DNA of 22,213 bases from UBA6176 sp041688515. Lineage in GTDB: Bacteria > Verrucomicrobiota > Verrucomicrobiia > Limisphaerales > UBA9464. The notes under the pieces were generated by a model. That model had not been told where the DNA came from and ran no database searches. It saw nothing but the letters and a program-made list of their open reading frames with translations. This document shows, piece by piece, positions 1-7,949 of the stretch. The position numbers were made by a program, and so were the translations under genes. How positions within the stretch are numbered: the stretch's first letter is position 1; each line of letters starts with the position of its first letter. The stretch spans positions 1 to 22,213 of the forward strand of contig JBDNHZ010000489.1 of the NCBI GenBank assembly GCA_041688515.1. The letters are read 5' to 3'.

Positions 1-11
1 CCTCGTCTGGG

Positions 12-75
12 TCCGCCTCGTGACCTCGGCAGCTACCCCTCGGGCCGTTCGTAGCTGCCGACGTGAGGAGGCGGA
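12..75. repeat. Long imperfect hairpin upstream of the prepilin gene
   Basis: A perfect 10-bp inverted repeat (CGGCAGCTAC at 27-36 against GTAGCTGCCG at 51-60) has a 14-nt loop. It is extended outward by a partly paired stretch and then a perfect 8-bp arm (TCCGCCTC at 12-19 against GAGGCGGA at 68-75). Together this is about 25 positions with three mismatches. No T-run follows, so it does not look like a simple Rho-independent terminator. It could be a REP/MITE-type element, a terminator of the gene to the left of the window, or a 5' structure. The symmetry is seen directly; the role is unknown. The rest of 76-221 shows no recognisable site. Confidence 0.6.
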
Positions 76-221
76 TCCCACTCGGGCGGGGGCAGCGTCA
101 AGATGCCCCCTTCCCGCGGCTTCCCCATCCCGGGGATTGCCTTTTCTCCGGCCGCCGTTTACCGAAGGCAACGTGCGATCTTCAGGCCGTGCCAAGGTCG
201 TGCGCCGGCAAACATTCCATC

Positions 222-935
222 ATGAAATCTCCCCTCTTCTCCCCCCGCCGGACGGCCTTCACCCTGATCGAACTCCTGGTGGTGATCGCCATCATCGCCA
301 TTCTCGCCGGGATGCTCCTGCCCGCCCTGGGCAAAGCCAAGGCCAAGGCCCATCAGGCGCGATGCATCTCCAATCTGCGCCAGGTCGGTATCACCTACTC
401 GATGTACACGGCGGATTTCCGCGATCAATTCCCCTACTCGGGCCGCGACTGGCCGCAGATGGGATTCGTCGATGTGTTGAAACTCGTCGGGCCCTACATC
501 AGCACCAACAACCGTTCCTTCTACTTTTGTCCGGCCGAGAAGGGACGGGGGTTCAACATCGAATGGGCGGTGGCCAACAACTTTCCCATCCGGACCAACG
601 AACTGCTCTTCCCGAACTCGTACTATTACTACAACCAGTTCTATCACTCCGACGACAACGCGCGGCTCCAGATCCGCAAGGTCTCGGACGTGAAATCCCC
701 GAGCAAAAAGGCCATCGCCCCCTGCTTTGCCAGCACCAAGGGCAAGTGGCACGACATCTACAAGGGCACGAGCAGTTCCGCCCACGGTCCCCGGGGAATG
801 AACCTGCTGTTCGTCGATGGACACTCGGAGTTCGCCCTGTACGACAAGATGAACGCGCCCTTCAAGGACGGGCCAAAGCTGATCTACAACCTCGACTGGA
901 CCGTCGGCGGTCTGGGCGGCGAGGATCTCAAGTAG
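222..935 (+). CDS. Prepilin-type N-terminal cleavage/methylation domain protein (type II pseudopilin-like)
   Basis: This 237-aa protein has a class III (prepilin) signal. A short basic leader (residues 1-12, with R9-R10) is followed by FTLIELLVVIAIIAIL, giving Phe13 as +1 and Glu17 as the conserved +5 glutamate, then a single hydrophobic helix to about residue 35. The residue before the cleavage point is Ala rather than the usual Gly. The ending around residues 192-204 (GMNLLFVDGHSEF) is the H/DGH-type motif typical of the large verrucomicrobial and planctomycete DUF1559-like pseudopilin family. A prepilin peptidase would process it, and it would sit in the envelope; the specific role is unknown. 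ATG at 222 was chosen because the open frame upstream (from 63) adds a non-signal-like Arg/Pro-rich stretch. No good Shine-Dalgarno is seen. It appears monocistronic. Confidence 0.9.
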   Translation: MKSPLFSPRRTAFTLIELLVVIAIIAILAGMLLPALGKAKAKAHQARCISNLRQVGITYSMYTADFRDQFPYSGRDWPQMGFVDVLKLVGPYISTNNRSFYFCPAEKGRGFNIEWAVANNFPIRTNELLFPNSYYYYNQFYHSDDNARLQIRKVSDVKSPSKKAIAPCFASTKGKWHDIYKGTSSSAHGPRGMNLLFVDGHSEFALYDKMNAPFKDGPKLIYNLDWTVGGLGGEDLK

Positions 936-1682
936 GACGTCCGACCTGCTCCACGGTCACCGCGCAGAATTTATAACTCGGTTGACGCGAATGCGGGTCA
1001 AAGCTCGAAAGCGTCAGACGGTTCACCTCGTCGTAGTGCATCGGGATGAAGACGTCCGCTTCCAGTTCTCCCCGGCGTGAGCGGATCTTCGCCCGTCCGG
1101 GCATCGTCAACCCCAACCGCCCCGCGGCCGCGGCAGATCAAAGAGGAAACGCGCCCGACCATCGGCCGTGGGAAATGTGCCGTCGGCGAAGAGGCGGCGC
1201 TCCCGAACGGCTCCGAGCGACGCGGCTGGCAGCGATTCCAGAGACGCGACCCCGGCATCCTCCAGGAGGCGATCCCGCAATTCCGCGGAAAAGGGCCACT
1301 GCATGCCGCCCATCGCATCCAGAAAACGATCGTCTGGGATGCCGGTGATATCGCAGGGCCGACCCGCACTCAGTTTCTTGAGGATCTGGAACGCCGCTTC
1401 GGGCGTCCGCCAGTCCCGGAAGAGTTCCCCACAGCCCCAAGCCGACGCAACCGTTTCGCCAGCCCAAAGGTAGTCCGGGTCCCCGCTGAGGTTGATCGCC
1501 TCGCCTCCCTTCAGGTGCGCCGTGAGTCCGCTGCCCGTGGCGCAGAACCCGCAGACGATGGTCGTGGTCGCTTCCGACCGCAGGCGCGTCGGCACCTGTC
1601 CAAGCCCGAACCGACCCGGTACCCGCACCAGGTCTGCCGTCAGCGGACCGTCCCATTCACGAAAACTCGGCAGGGAAGACAT
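928..1682 (-). pseudogene. Decayed assimilatory nitrate reductase catalytic subunit (molybdopterin oxidoreductase) remnant
   Basis: Read from an ATG at 1682, the first ~71 codons resemble the N terminus of NasC/NarB-type nitrate reductases. They include a [4Fe-4S] motif, CGFCATGS, at residues 44-51, where the third ligand Cys is Ser, then HLKGGEAINLSGDPDY. The frame then jumps at about 1469 directly into sequence typical of the last third (WGCGELFRDW, LKKLSAGRPCDITGI, GGMQWPF, RERRLFADG, DGRARFLF) and stops at 1107. A different frame continues from about 1116 to 928 with RAKIRSRRGELEADVF, IPMHYDEVNRLTLSSFDPHSRQPSYKFCAV, the family's C terminus. Roughly 255 codons remain of an expected 700 or more, so most of the molybdopterin core is gone. 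It converges on the prepilin gene and overlaps its 3' end by 8 bp. Family identity is from remembered motifs; the frame break and deletions are seen directly. Confidence 0.85.
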
Positions 1683-1728
1683 AGGAATATTTACCGGTGT
1701 GATCCTCCGCCGGGAGGCCCCGGCATCA

Positions 1729-1853
1729 GGGCATCCGATCCCTCTCCGCGGAACTCTGCGGTCCCTGCGTTCTCTGAGGTAAACCCCGTTCCCTTCCCCA
1801 ATACCGGCAGGCCCAAAGCCCGTTGGCCGAAAGAAGCGCAGAATCAAAAGAAG
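1729..1853. repeat. Direct repeat, copy 1 (~125 bp)
   Basis: This is nearly identical to 2002-2125, with a few substitutions and one net indel around the GGCCCAAAGCCCG stretch. It contains a GATCCCTCTCCGCGGAACTC core, a TGCGTTCTCTG block and a CCAATACCGGCAGG block, and ends in CAGAATCAAAAGAAG. It lies just upstream of the nitrate reductase relic. Unlike copy 2 it lacks the left, GCAGAGACGCGGAGA-type arm. No gene is seen in it. Confidence 0.85.
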
Positions 1854-1966
1854 AGGACCAGGGCCACCGCATCGTCCCAACGCTTGCAACCGCACCTATT
1901 CAGCTTCCCCTTCTTTCGTCGCCTTTCGTTCCTTTCGGCCAGTTCCCCACCGACGGCCAAGAAGTT

Positions 1967-2125
1967 GACCGCAGAGACGCGGAGAACGCAGAGCCCTTGC
2001 AGGGCATCCGATCCCTCTCCGCGGAACTCTGCGGTCCCTGCGTTCTCTGCGGTAAACCCCGTTCTCTTCCCCAATACCGGCAGGCCGAAGACCGTTGGCC
2101 GAAAGAAGCGCAGAATCAAAAGAAG
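1967..2125. repeat. Direct repeat copy 2, embedded in an imperfect inverted repeat
   Basis: Bases 2002-2125 repeat 1729-1853. Here the repeat is preceded by a left arm (1967-1993, ACCGCAGAGACGCGGAG then AACGCAGAG) that is the approximate reverse complement of CTCTGCGGTCCCTGCG then TTCTCTGCGGT at about 2028-2053. The unit can therefore fold as an imperfect stem of about 25 bp. The GCAGAGACGC style of repeat is one I remember as abundant in intergenic DNA of Verrucomicrobiota and some other phyla; that is recollection, not a search. The 148 bp between copies (1854-2001) are pyrimidine-rich and hold no gene I can support. Confidence 0.8.
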
Positions 2126-2200
2126 GGCACAGCAGTGACCGCATTGCCTTTTTTCCTCAGGATCCGCAGGTGACATCCGAACTGGATCCGCGCAGTTTTT

Positions 2201-2259
2201 GAATTCGAGTCGAACGGTTCGCATGCGATTGAATTCCCGCATCCGCCGGTCGGACCGGC
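2201..2259. promoter_or_regulatory. Cluster of small palindromes upstream of the RND efflux operon (possible operator)
   Basis: The DNA just upstream of the efflux operon start has two GAATTC palindromes (2201-2206 and 2231-2236) flanking CGAACGGTTCG (2211-2221) and GCATGC (2221-2226). These are followed by a GCCGGT-CGG-ACCGGC hairpin (2245-2259) that ends 13 nt before the ATG. The rest of 2126-2272 has no gene. A regulator site or a structured 5' leader would fit an inducible metal-efflux operon, but no specific binding motif is recognised and no convincing -35/-10 pair was found. Confidence 0.3.
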
Positions 2260-2272
2260 TCTTGTTTGATGG

Positions 2273-3649
2273 ATGGAAACGGATCGCCAACGAAAAATTC
2301 TTTCGGTTCTGCCGCTGGTGCTGGTGGGCCTATGGCTTGCCGGTTGCGCGTCGCCCGGATCGCTGCGGCCGGCGGTCTCCCGCCAATTGCAGGACCGCAC
2401 CGGACATCCGCTTGGCACCCCGTCTGTCGCCGGCAGTTGGTTGCTTCCGCCCGGGGTTTCGCTCGACCGCCCGCTCCACGACGGAGACGCGGTGGCGATT
2501 GCGCTGTGGAACAACGCGGTTTTCCAGCAACTGCTGTCGGAGTTGGGGCTCTCCCGCGCCGACATCGTCGCCGCCGGCCAACTCACGAATCCGACGGTGA
2601 TGGTGCTGTTTCCCCTGGGCCCGAAGCAGCTCGAGTTCACCGCCCGGTTTCCGTCGGAAGTCCTCTGGCTGCGAAAGGGGCGCGTGGCGGCAGCGGAGGC
2701 CCAGGCGCGGGAAGTCGCCGAACGGATGGTCCAGGGGGGACTCGATCTGGTGCGGGACGTCAAGCTGGCCTGTGCCGACCTGCGGATGGCGGAGGGAGCG
2801 GCTGCGTTGAGTCGCGATACGGCGGGTGTGCTCCGGCAATTGGCTGAGTTGGCGGAGGCCCGGCTTCGGGCGGGCGATCTCAGTGAACTGGAAGCGACGA
2901 CAACCCGCGTCGCAGCGTCAAATGCCGGACAGGACTGGGTTCGTGCCCGGGCGAACATCGAGTTGGCCCGCGGACGCCTCGGAACCCTTCTCGGTCTGGA
3001 GCAGGACACCTCCCGGCTCACCCTCGCTGATCCTGCGCCCCAGCCCTCCCCCATCCAACGCCGGGCCGATGAACTGACCCTGGATGCGCTGGCCAACCGT
3101 CCTGACCTGAGGGCAGCTGAATTGGCCATCGAAGCGGCCGGCAAACGCGCGGGGCTTGCGCGTCGAGAAATCTACAACCTGACTGCGGACCTCGATTCCA
3201 ATGGGGTCGGCTCGAATTTCGACATTGGCCCGGGGCTGGAATTCGCCCTCCCGATCTTCCATCAGAACCAGGGGGGAAAGGCGATCGCCGACGCCCAACT
3301 GGAGCGGGCCCTCCGCCGGTACGTCGTCATCCGCCAGCAGATCCGGTTGGAAGTGCAGCAGGCGCGGGTACGTGCCGAGCAGGCCCTGGAAGTGTTGCGG
3401 TCCTGGGACGATCAGGTGCAGCCCCCACTGGAGGCCACCGTCCAGATGGCCCGCAAGGGTGTACAGGCGGGCGATCTGCCCCCGATCCAGGCGCTCGATG
3501 CGGAGCGATTCCTCCTGGTGGCAACCCAGAATCGGCTGCTGGCCATCGCCGATTGGGAACGGGCACGGGCGGAACTCGAGCGCGCCATCGCCCATCGTCT
3601 GGACCTGGTTCCCGATCGAACGAACCCCTCCCCCGTCGTGATCCCATGA
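2273..3649 (+). CDS. TolC-family outer membrane efflux lipoprotein (CusC/CzcC-like)
   Basis: This 458-aa protein is the outer-membrane channel of a tripartite RND pump. The N terminus is a lipoprotein signal: charged start, hydrophobic run SVLPLVLVGLW, lipobox LAGC with Cys25 as the lipidation site. The body shows the two long helical repeats of the outer membrane efflux (OEP) fold, rich in Ala, Leu, Arg and Glu, with the repeat hallmark LDALANRPDLRAAELAIEAA near residues 271-290 and a second helical hairpin after about 340. Length is normal for the family (about 420-480). The start is the ATG at 2273, immediately before the lipoprotein signal; a nearby ATG at 2269 is out of frame. The stop overlaps the adaptor start by ATGA, implying translational coupling. 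Substrate cannot be read from this subunit. Confidence 0.9.
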   Translation: METDRQRKILSVLPLVLVGLWLAGCASPGSLRPAVSRQLQDRTGHPLGTPSVAGSWLLPPGVSLDRPLHDGDAVAIALWNNAVFQQLLSELGLSRADIVAAGQLTNPTVMVLFPLGPKQLEFTARFPSEVLWLRKGRVAAAEAQAREVAERMVQGGLDLVRDVKLACADLRMAEGAAALSRDTAGVLRQLAELAEARLRAGDLSELEATTTRVAASNAGQDWVRARANIELARGRLGTLLGLEQDTSRLTLADPAPQPSPIQRRADELTLDALANRPDLRAAELAIEAAGKRAGLARREIYNLTADLDSNGVGSNFDIGPGLEFALPIFHQNQGGKAIADAQLERALRRYVVIRQQIRLEVQQARVRAEQALEVLRSWDDQVQPPLEATVQMARKGVQAGDLPPIQALDAERFLLVATQNRLLAIADWERARAELERAIAHRLDLVPDRTNPSPVVIP

Positions 3650-4698
3650 ACTCCCTCGCTGCAATTCCATCGGGCCTCTCCCTGTTCGTCGTCCTGCTCG
3701 GGATGGTCGCCCTGGGAGGTCGGGCGGTTGCCGCGCCGCCCTCGGCAACCGCACCCGCCACCGTCGGCCAGACGGCCAACGAGGCCGAGTTCACCGGGGT
3801 CACCCTCACTCCCAAGGCCGAGGAACGACTCGGAATCCGGACGGCAAAGATCGAAAGGAAGAAGCTTTCCCAGGTCCGATTGTTCGGCGGAGAAGTGATG
3901 GTTTCCCTCGGGAACTCGGAGGCGTCCGGTTCCGAGGGAAGCCAGACGATCGCGCCCCTGCTGCCGGGAATGTCGCCCGCCGACCGGATCCGCCTGGCGG
4001 AGTCGCAGGTCGATGCCGACGGAGCCATTGCGGCGTCGAAGGCGCAGGTGCAGGCCGCTGGCATCGCTCTGGAGCGGGCGGAACGGATGTTGCGCGACAA
4101 GTCCGGCAGTCAACGGACCGTGGATGAGGCCCGTGGGGTGGTTCTGGTCGCCCAGGCGGACCTGGGCAAGGTCACCGCCCGGCGTGCGCTCCTGGGACCG
4201 ATGGTCCTGCCCGGCACCACGCCTGGACGCGTCCGGGTCCGGGTTCCGGTTTATGCGGGCGAACTGCAACGCATCGACCCGGCCCAACCCGCCTGGGTAG
4301 GGAATCTGGGTGGGGCCAAGGGCGATCCCGGACGGGAGGCGAGGCCGATTCACGCGCCGCCCTCTGCGGATCCGGTGGCGTCCTCGGTGGATCTGTTCTT
4401 TGAGTTGGATAACGAGGATCACCGCTTCCGACTGGGCGAACGGGTGAGCGTGAATCTGACGCTGAAGGCGATCGAGGATTCGCTCGTGGTTCCCTGGTCG
4501 AGTGTGATCATCGACATCCAGGGCGGGACCTGGGTTTACGAAAATGCCGCGGCGCATCGGTTTGTGCGCCGTCGGGTGCAGGTACGCCGGGTGATGGGCG
4601 GCGTCGCGGTGCTCGCCAGCGGCCCGGCGGTGGGAGCCAGCATCGTCACGGAAGGTGCCCCCGAACTGTTCGGCACCGAAGTGGGGTTCAGCAAGTAA
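3646..4698 (+). CDS. RND efflux periplasmic adaptor subunit (membrane fusion protein)
   Basis: This 350-aa adaptor would bridge the inner-membrane pump and the TolC-type channel. A signal peptide/anchor is visible (hydrophobic residues 11-22, AVAA at 27-30). An alpha-helical hairpin runs from about 111 to 183 (RLAESQVDADGAIAASKAQV, ALERAERMLRDKSG). A beta-barrel follows (about 194-287), with FRLGERVSVNLTL and the SLVVPWSSVIIDIQGGTWVYEN segment typical of CusB/CzcB-type adaptors, then a membrane-proximal domain to the end. The usual second lipoyl half-motif (APFDG-like) after the hairpin is not evident, and the protein is shorter than classical CusB (about 400), as in a compact verrucomicrobial/planctomycete subfamily I recall. 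ATG at 3646 gives the signal peptide and a 4-nt overlap with the upstream gene. The pump gene starts 5 nt downstream. Confidence 0.88.
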   Translation: MNSLAAIPSGLSLFVVLLGMVALGGRAVAAPPSATAPATVGQTANEAEFTGVTLTPKAEERLGIRTAKIERKKLSQVRLFGGEVMVSLGNSEASGSEGSQTIAPLLPGMSPADRIRLAESQVDADGAIAASKAQVQAAGIALERAERMLRDKSGSQRTVDEARGVVLVAQADLGKVTARRALLGPMVLPGTTPGRVRVRVPVYAGELQRIDPAQPAWVGNLGGAKGDPGREARPIHAPPSADPVASSVDLFFELDNEDHRFRLGERVSVNLTLKAIEDSLVVPWSSVIIDIQGGTWVYENAAAHRFVRRRVQVRRVMGGVAVLASGPAVGASIVTEGAPELFGTEVGFSK

Positions 4699-4703
4699 CG
4701 CCC

Positions 4704-7700
4704 ATGATGACCTGGCTGATCTCGGCGTCCTTACGTGCGCGGGTCCTGGTGCTGGCACTGGGCATCGCGATGATGGTGCTCGGGCTGCGGGTGGTGCGGC
4801 AGGCACCCATGGACGTCTTCCCGGAGTTCGCGCCCCCGCTGGTTGAGGTTCAGACCGAGGCCCCCGGACTTTCCACCGAGGAGGTCGAGGGACTGATTAC
4901 CGTGCCGCTCGAAAATGCGGTGAACGGCGTTCCGTGGTTGAAGACCGTCCGGTCCAAGACCGTGCTGGGGTTGTCCTCCGTGGTACTGATCTTCGAGGAA
5001 GGCACGGACCTGATGCGCGCGCGGCAACTGGTGCAGGAACGGGTGGCGATCGCCGCCCCCAAGCTCCCGTTGACCGCCCGTCCGCCGGTCCTCCTGCCGC
5101 CACTCTCCTCCACCAGTCGGGCCCTCAAGATCGGCATCTCCTCGGCGAAGCTCTCCCAGATGGAGATGTCCGAACTCGCCCTCTGGACGATCCGCCCGCG
5201 GTTGATGGCGGTTCCCGGGGTGGCCAACGTCGCCATCTGGGGCCAGCGCGACCGGCAGTATCAGGTGCTCGTCGATCCCGAACGTCTGCGGATGCATGGC
5301 GTCAGCCTCGACGCCGTCGTGCGTGCGGCCGGCGATGCCGCACTCGTCAGCGCCGGCGGATTCATCGATACCCCGAACCAGCGACTGCCCGTCCGTCATC
5401 TGGCACCGATCGTGACCCTTGAGGATCTGGCGCAGACGGTGGTTCGGTTCACCAATGGGGTTCCCCTGCGCATCGGGGATGTGGCCGAGGTGCGGGTCGG
5501 GCATCCCGCCCCGATCGGCGACGCGGTGATCAACGACGGACCCGGTCTCCTGCTCATCGTCGAGAAACAACCCTGGGGAAACACTCTGGAGGTGACCCAC
5601 AAGGTCGAGGCCGCCCTGGACGCACTCCGGCCAGGACTGGTGGGGCTGGAGATCGATTCGGCAATTTTCCGGCCGGCGACCTTCATCGAGATGTCGCTCG
5701 ACAATCTGTCGCACGCCCTGTGGATGGGTTGCCTGCTGGTGGTGATCATCCTGATGGGTTTCCTCTTCGATTGGCGCACGGCGTTGATCAGTGTTTCGGC
5801 CATCCCGATGTCGCTCATGGCGGCCGCGCTGGTGCTGCACTGGAGGGGCGGAACCATCAACACCATGGTGCTCGCAGGCCTGGTCATCGCCGTGGGCGAA
5901 GTCGTCGACGACGCGATCATCGATGTGGAAAACATCGTGCGCCGTCTGCGCCAGAACCGATTGCTGGCCGATCCGCGCCCCGCGTTTCACGTGGTGCTGG
6001 ATGCCTCGCTGGAGGTCCGCAGTGCGGTCGTATTCGCCAGCCTGATCGTGGTGCTGGTGTTCATCCCGGTGTTCTTCCTGCCGGGATTGACCGGCACCTT
6101 TTTCCGGCCGCTCGCCTTCTCCTATGTCGTGGCGATCATGGCCTCGCTGCTGGTGGCGCTCACCGTGACGCCGGCGATGTGCCTCATGCTTCTGCCAGGC
6201 GCACCCGAACGGCCCATGGACGCTCCGCTGGTGCGCTGGCTCAAACGGATCTACGGCAGCATCCTTCCCCGCCTGATCGGCCGACCTTACGCCGCCATCG
6301 CGGTGCTCGCGGTGGCCTTCGCCCTCACCGGCGTCGCCATCCCCCGGCTCGGCGAGGAGTTTCTCCCCAACTTCAAGGAGCGCGATTTCCTCATGCACTG
6401 GGTCGAGAAACCCGGCACCTCGCTGGAAGCCATGCGCCGCATCACGGTGCAGGTCAGCAAGGAACTCCGGGCGGTCCCTGGCGTCCGCAATTTCGGATCG
6501 CACATCGGCCGGGCCGAGGTCGCCGATGAAGTGGTCGGTCCCAACTTCACGGAGCTGTGGATCAGCTTGGATCCCAAGGCCGACTACGACTCCACCGTCG
6601 CGAAGGTCCAGGAGGTCGTGGACGGTTACCCAGGGTTGTACCGGGACCTGCTCACCTACCTGAAGGAACGCATCAAGGAAGTCCTGACCGGCGCGAGCGC
6701 GACCATCGTCGTCCGCATCTTCGGACCGGATCTGGTGGAGCTTCGGAGCAAGGCACAGGAGGTGAAGCAAACGCTCTCGGGGATCAACGGGGTGGTGGAC
6801 TTGAAGGTCGAAGCCCAGGCCCTGGTACCGCAGGTTCAGGTCCGGTTGCGCCCCGAGGCCGCCGCGATGCTGGGCCTCACTCCCGGTCAGGTCCGGAATG
6901 CCGCGACCACCCTGATCCAGGGCACCCGGGTCGGTGAACTCTATCAGGACCAGAAAATCTTCAGCATCGCCGTCTGGGGCGAGGAATCCCTCCGGAGCGA
7001 CGTCCAGGCGTTGATTCACCTGCCCATCGAGATTCCCGGCGGAATGCTGGTGCCGCTGGGAGACGTCGCGGATGCCGAGGTGGTGCCGGCACCCAATGAG
7101 ATCAAGCGCGAGAACGCCTCACGGCGGATCGATGTCACCTGCAACGTCCGCGGCCGGGATCTGGGAGCGGTCGCCCGGGAAATTCAGGACCGGGTCAAGA
7201 CGCTCACGTTCGGCCGCGGATATCATCCGGAGATCCTCGGCGAATACGCGGCCCGACAGGAATCCACCCGACGCCTGTGGTTGTTGGCGGGGTTCTCCGT
7301 GCTGGGAATTCTGGTGCTGTTGCAGGTCGATTTTCAATCGGTCCGACTGACGAGCATGGTCGCCCTGACATTGCCCTTCGCCCTGATCGGGGGCGTGGCA
7401 GCGGCCTTCCTCGGCGGCGGCGTGCTGTCCATCGGTTCCCTCGTCGGCTTTGTCACCGTCCTCGGCATCGCCGCCCGCAACGGAATCATGCTGGTCAGTC
7501 ATTACCGCCACCTCGAAGTGGAGGAAGGGATCCCGTTCGGCGTCCCTCTGGTGCTGCGCGGGGCGGAGGAACGACTCGCTCCCATCCTCATGACGGCGTC
7601 CTGCGCCGCCCTGGCCCTGCTGCCGTTGGTGATCTCAGGGAATATCCCGGGGCACGAAATCGAGTTCCCCATGGCGGTGGTCATCCTGGGCGGACTCGCG

Positions 7701-7769
7701 ACCTCGACGACGCTGAACCTCTTCCTGCTGCCGGTCCTCTACGCGGCCTTTGGCCGGAGCCGGGAATGA
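4704..7769 (+). CDS. CusA/CzcA-type heavy-metal efflux RND transporter
   Basis: This 1021-aa inner-membrane proton antiporter is the motor of the efflux complex. It shows the RND layout: TM1 at about 10-28, the porter-domain opening APMDVFPEFAPPLVEVQTEAPGLSTEEVE, a first TM bundle at about 335-490, a second periplasmic region, and a final TM bundle at about 860-1015. TM4 carries the heavy-metal-type proton-relay motif VVDDAIIDVEN (residues 400-410: D402, D403, D407, E409), which places it in the HME-RND group rather than the drug-exporting HAE group. GFVTVLGIAARNGIMLVSHY late in the protein is another family hallmark. Length matches the family (1020-1060). Two tandem ATGs (4704, 4707) are possible starts. 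Metal specificity (Cu/Ag or Zn/Co/Cd) cannot be assigned by eye; no metal sensor or P-type ATPase gene is nearby. Confidence 0.93.
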   Translation: MMTWLISASLRARVLVLALGIAMMVLGLRVVRQAPMDVFPEFAPPLVEVQTEAPGLSTEEVEGLITVPLENAVNGVPWLKTVRSKTVLGLSSVVLIFEEGTDLMRARQLVQERVAIAAPKLPLTARPPVLLPPLSSTSRALKIGISSAKLSQMEMSELALWTIRPRLMAVPGVANVAIWGQRDRQYQVLVDPERLRMHGVSLDAVVRAAGDAALVSAGGFIDTPNQRLPVRHLAPIVTLEDLAQTVVRFTNGVPLRIGDVAEVRVGHPAPIGDAVINDGPGLLLIVEKQPWGNTLEVTHKVEAALDALRPGLVGLEIDSAIFRPATFIEMSLDNLSHALWMGCLLVVIILMGFLFDWRTALISVSAIPMSLMAAALVLHWRGGTINTMVLAGLVIAVGEVVDDAIIDVENIVRRLRQNRLLADPRPAFHVVLDASLEVRSAVVFASLIVVLVFIPVFFLPGLTGTFFRPLAFSYVVAIMASLLVALTVTPAMCLMLLPGAPERPMDAPLVRWLKRIYGSILPRLIGRPYAAIAVLAVAFALTGVAIPRLGEEFLPNFKERDFLMHWVEKPGTSLEAMRRITVQVSKELRAVPGVRNFGSHIGRAEVADEVVGPNFTELWISLDPKADYDSTVAKVQEVVDGYPGLYRDLLTYLKERIKEVLTGASATIVVRIFGPDLVELRSKAQEVKQTLSGINGVVDLKVEAQALVPQVQVRLRPEAAAMLGLTPGQVRNAATTLIQGTRVGELYQDQKIFSIAVWGEESLRSDVQALIHLPIEIPGGMLVPLGDVADAEVVPAPNEIKRENASRRIDVTCNVRGRDLGAVAREIQDRVKTLTFGRGYHPEILGEYAARQESTRRLWLLAGFSVLGILVLLQVDFQSVRLTSMVALTLPFALIGGVAAAFLGGGVLSIGSLVGFVTVLGIAARNGIMLVSHYRHLEVEEGIPFGVPLVLRGAEERLAPILMTASCAALALLPLVISGNIPGHEIEFPMAVVILGGLATSTTLNLFLLPVLYAAFGRSRE

Positions 7770-7790
7770 ACCGAAAACCTGGAGATCGAT

Positions 7791-7870
7791 CCGCACAGAC
7801 GCGGAGGACGCAGTCGTCCCGATCCCTCTCCGCGGAACTCGGCGACCCCTGCGATCTCTGCGGTGAACCC
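7791..7870. repeat. Third copy of the dispersed inverted-repeat family
   Basis: The left arm CCGCACAGACGCGGAGGACG (7791-7810) and right part CCCCTGCGATCTCTGCGGTG (7847-7866) are related to the arms of the 1967-2059 element. The shared core GATCCCTCTCCGCGGAACTC lies at 7821-7840. It sits between the RND pump stop and the small downstream gene and can fold imperfectly. It holds no RBS for the next gene, only an in-frame GTG at 7863 that is a poor start candidate. Confidence 0.7.
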
Positions 7871-7949
7871 TCCAGCATGGCCCATCTCCTCCCGAGCCTT
7901 GCCGGCGGCAGGGATCTTCATCAGTGTTTGCAGCAGGAATTTCCCCCCG

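Noticed and set aside
1729..2125. CRISPR-like array
   Set aside because: There are only two long copies with one spacer-like gap and an inverted arm; no short regular repeats and no cas genes.
1077..2138. 353-codon plus-strand frame across the nitrate reductase relic and repeats
   Set aside because: It crosses both copies of a direct repeat, giving internal duplicated Arg/Ser/Pro sequence, and is antisense to recognisable reductase segments.
4731..7019. 762-codon open frame on the minus strand opposite the RND pump
   Set aside because: It is a GC-rich shadow frame: composition dominated by His, Asp, Gln, Gly and Arg, no domain, and the plus strand clearly encodes the pump.
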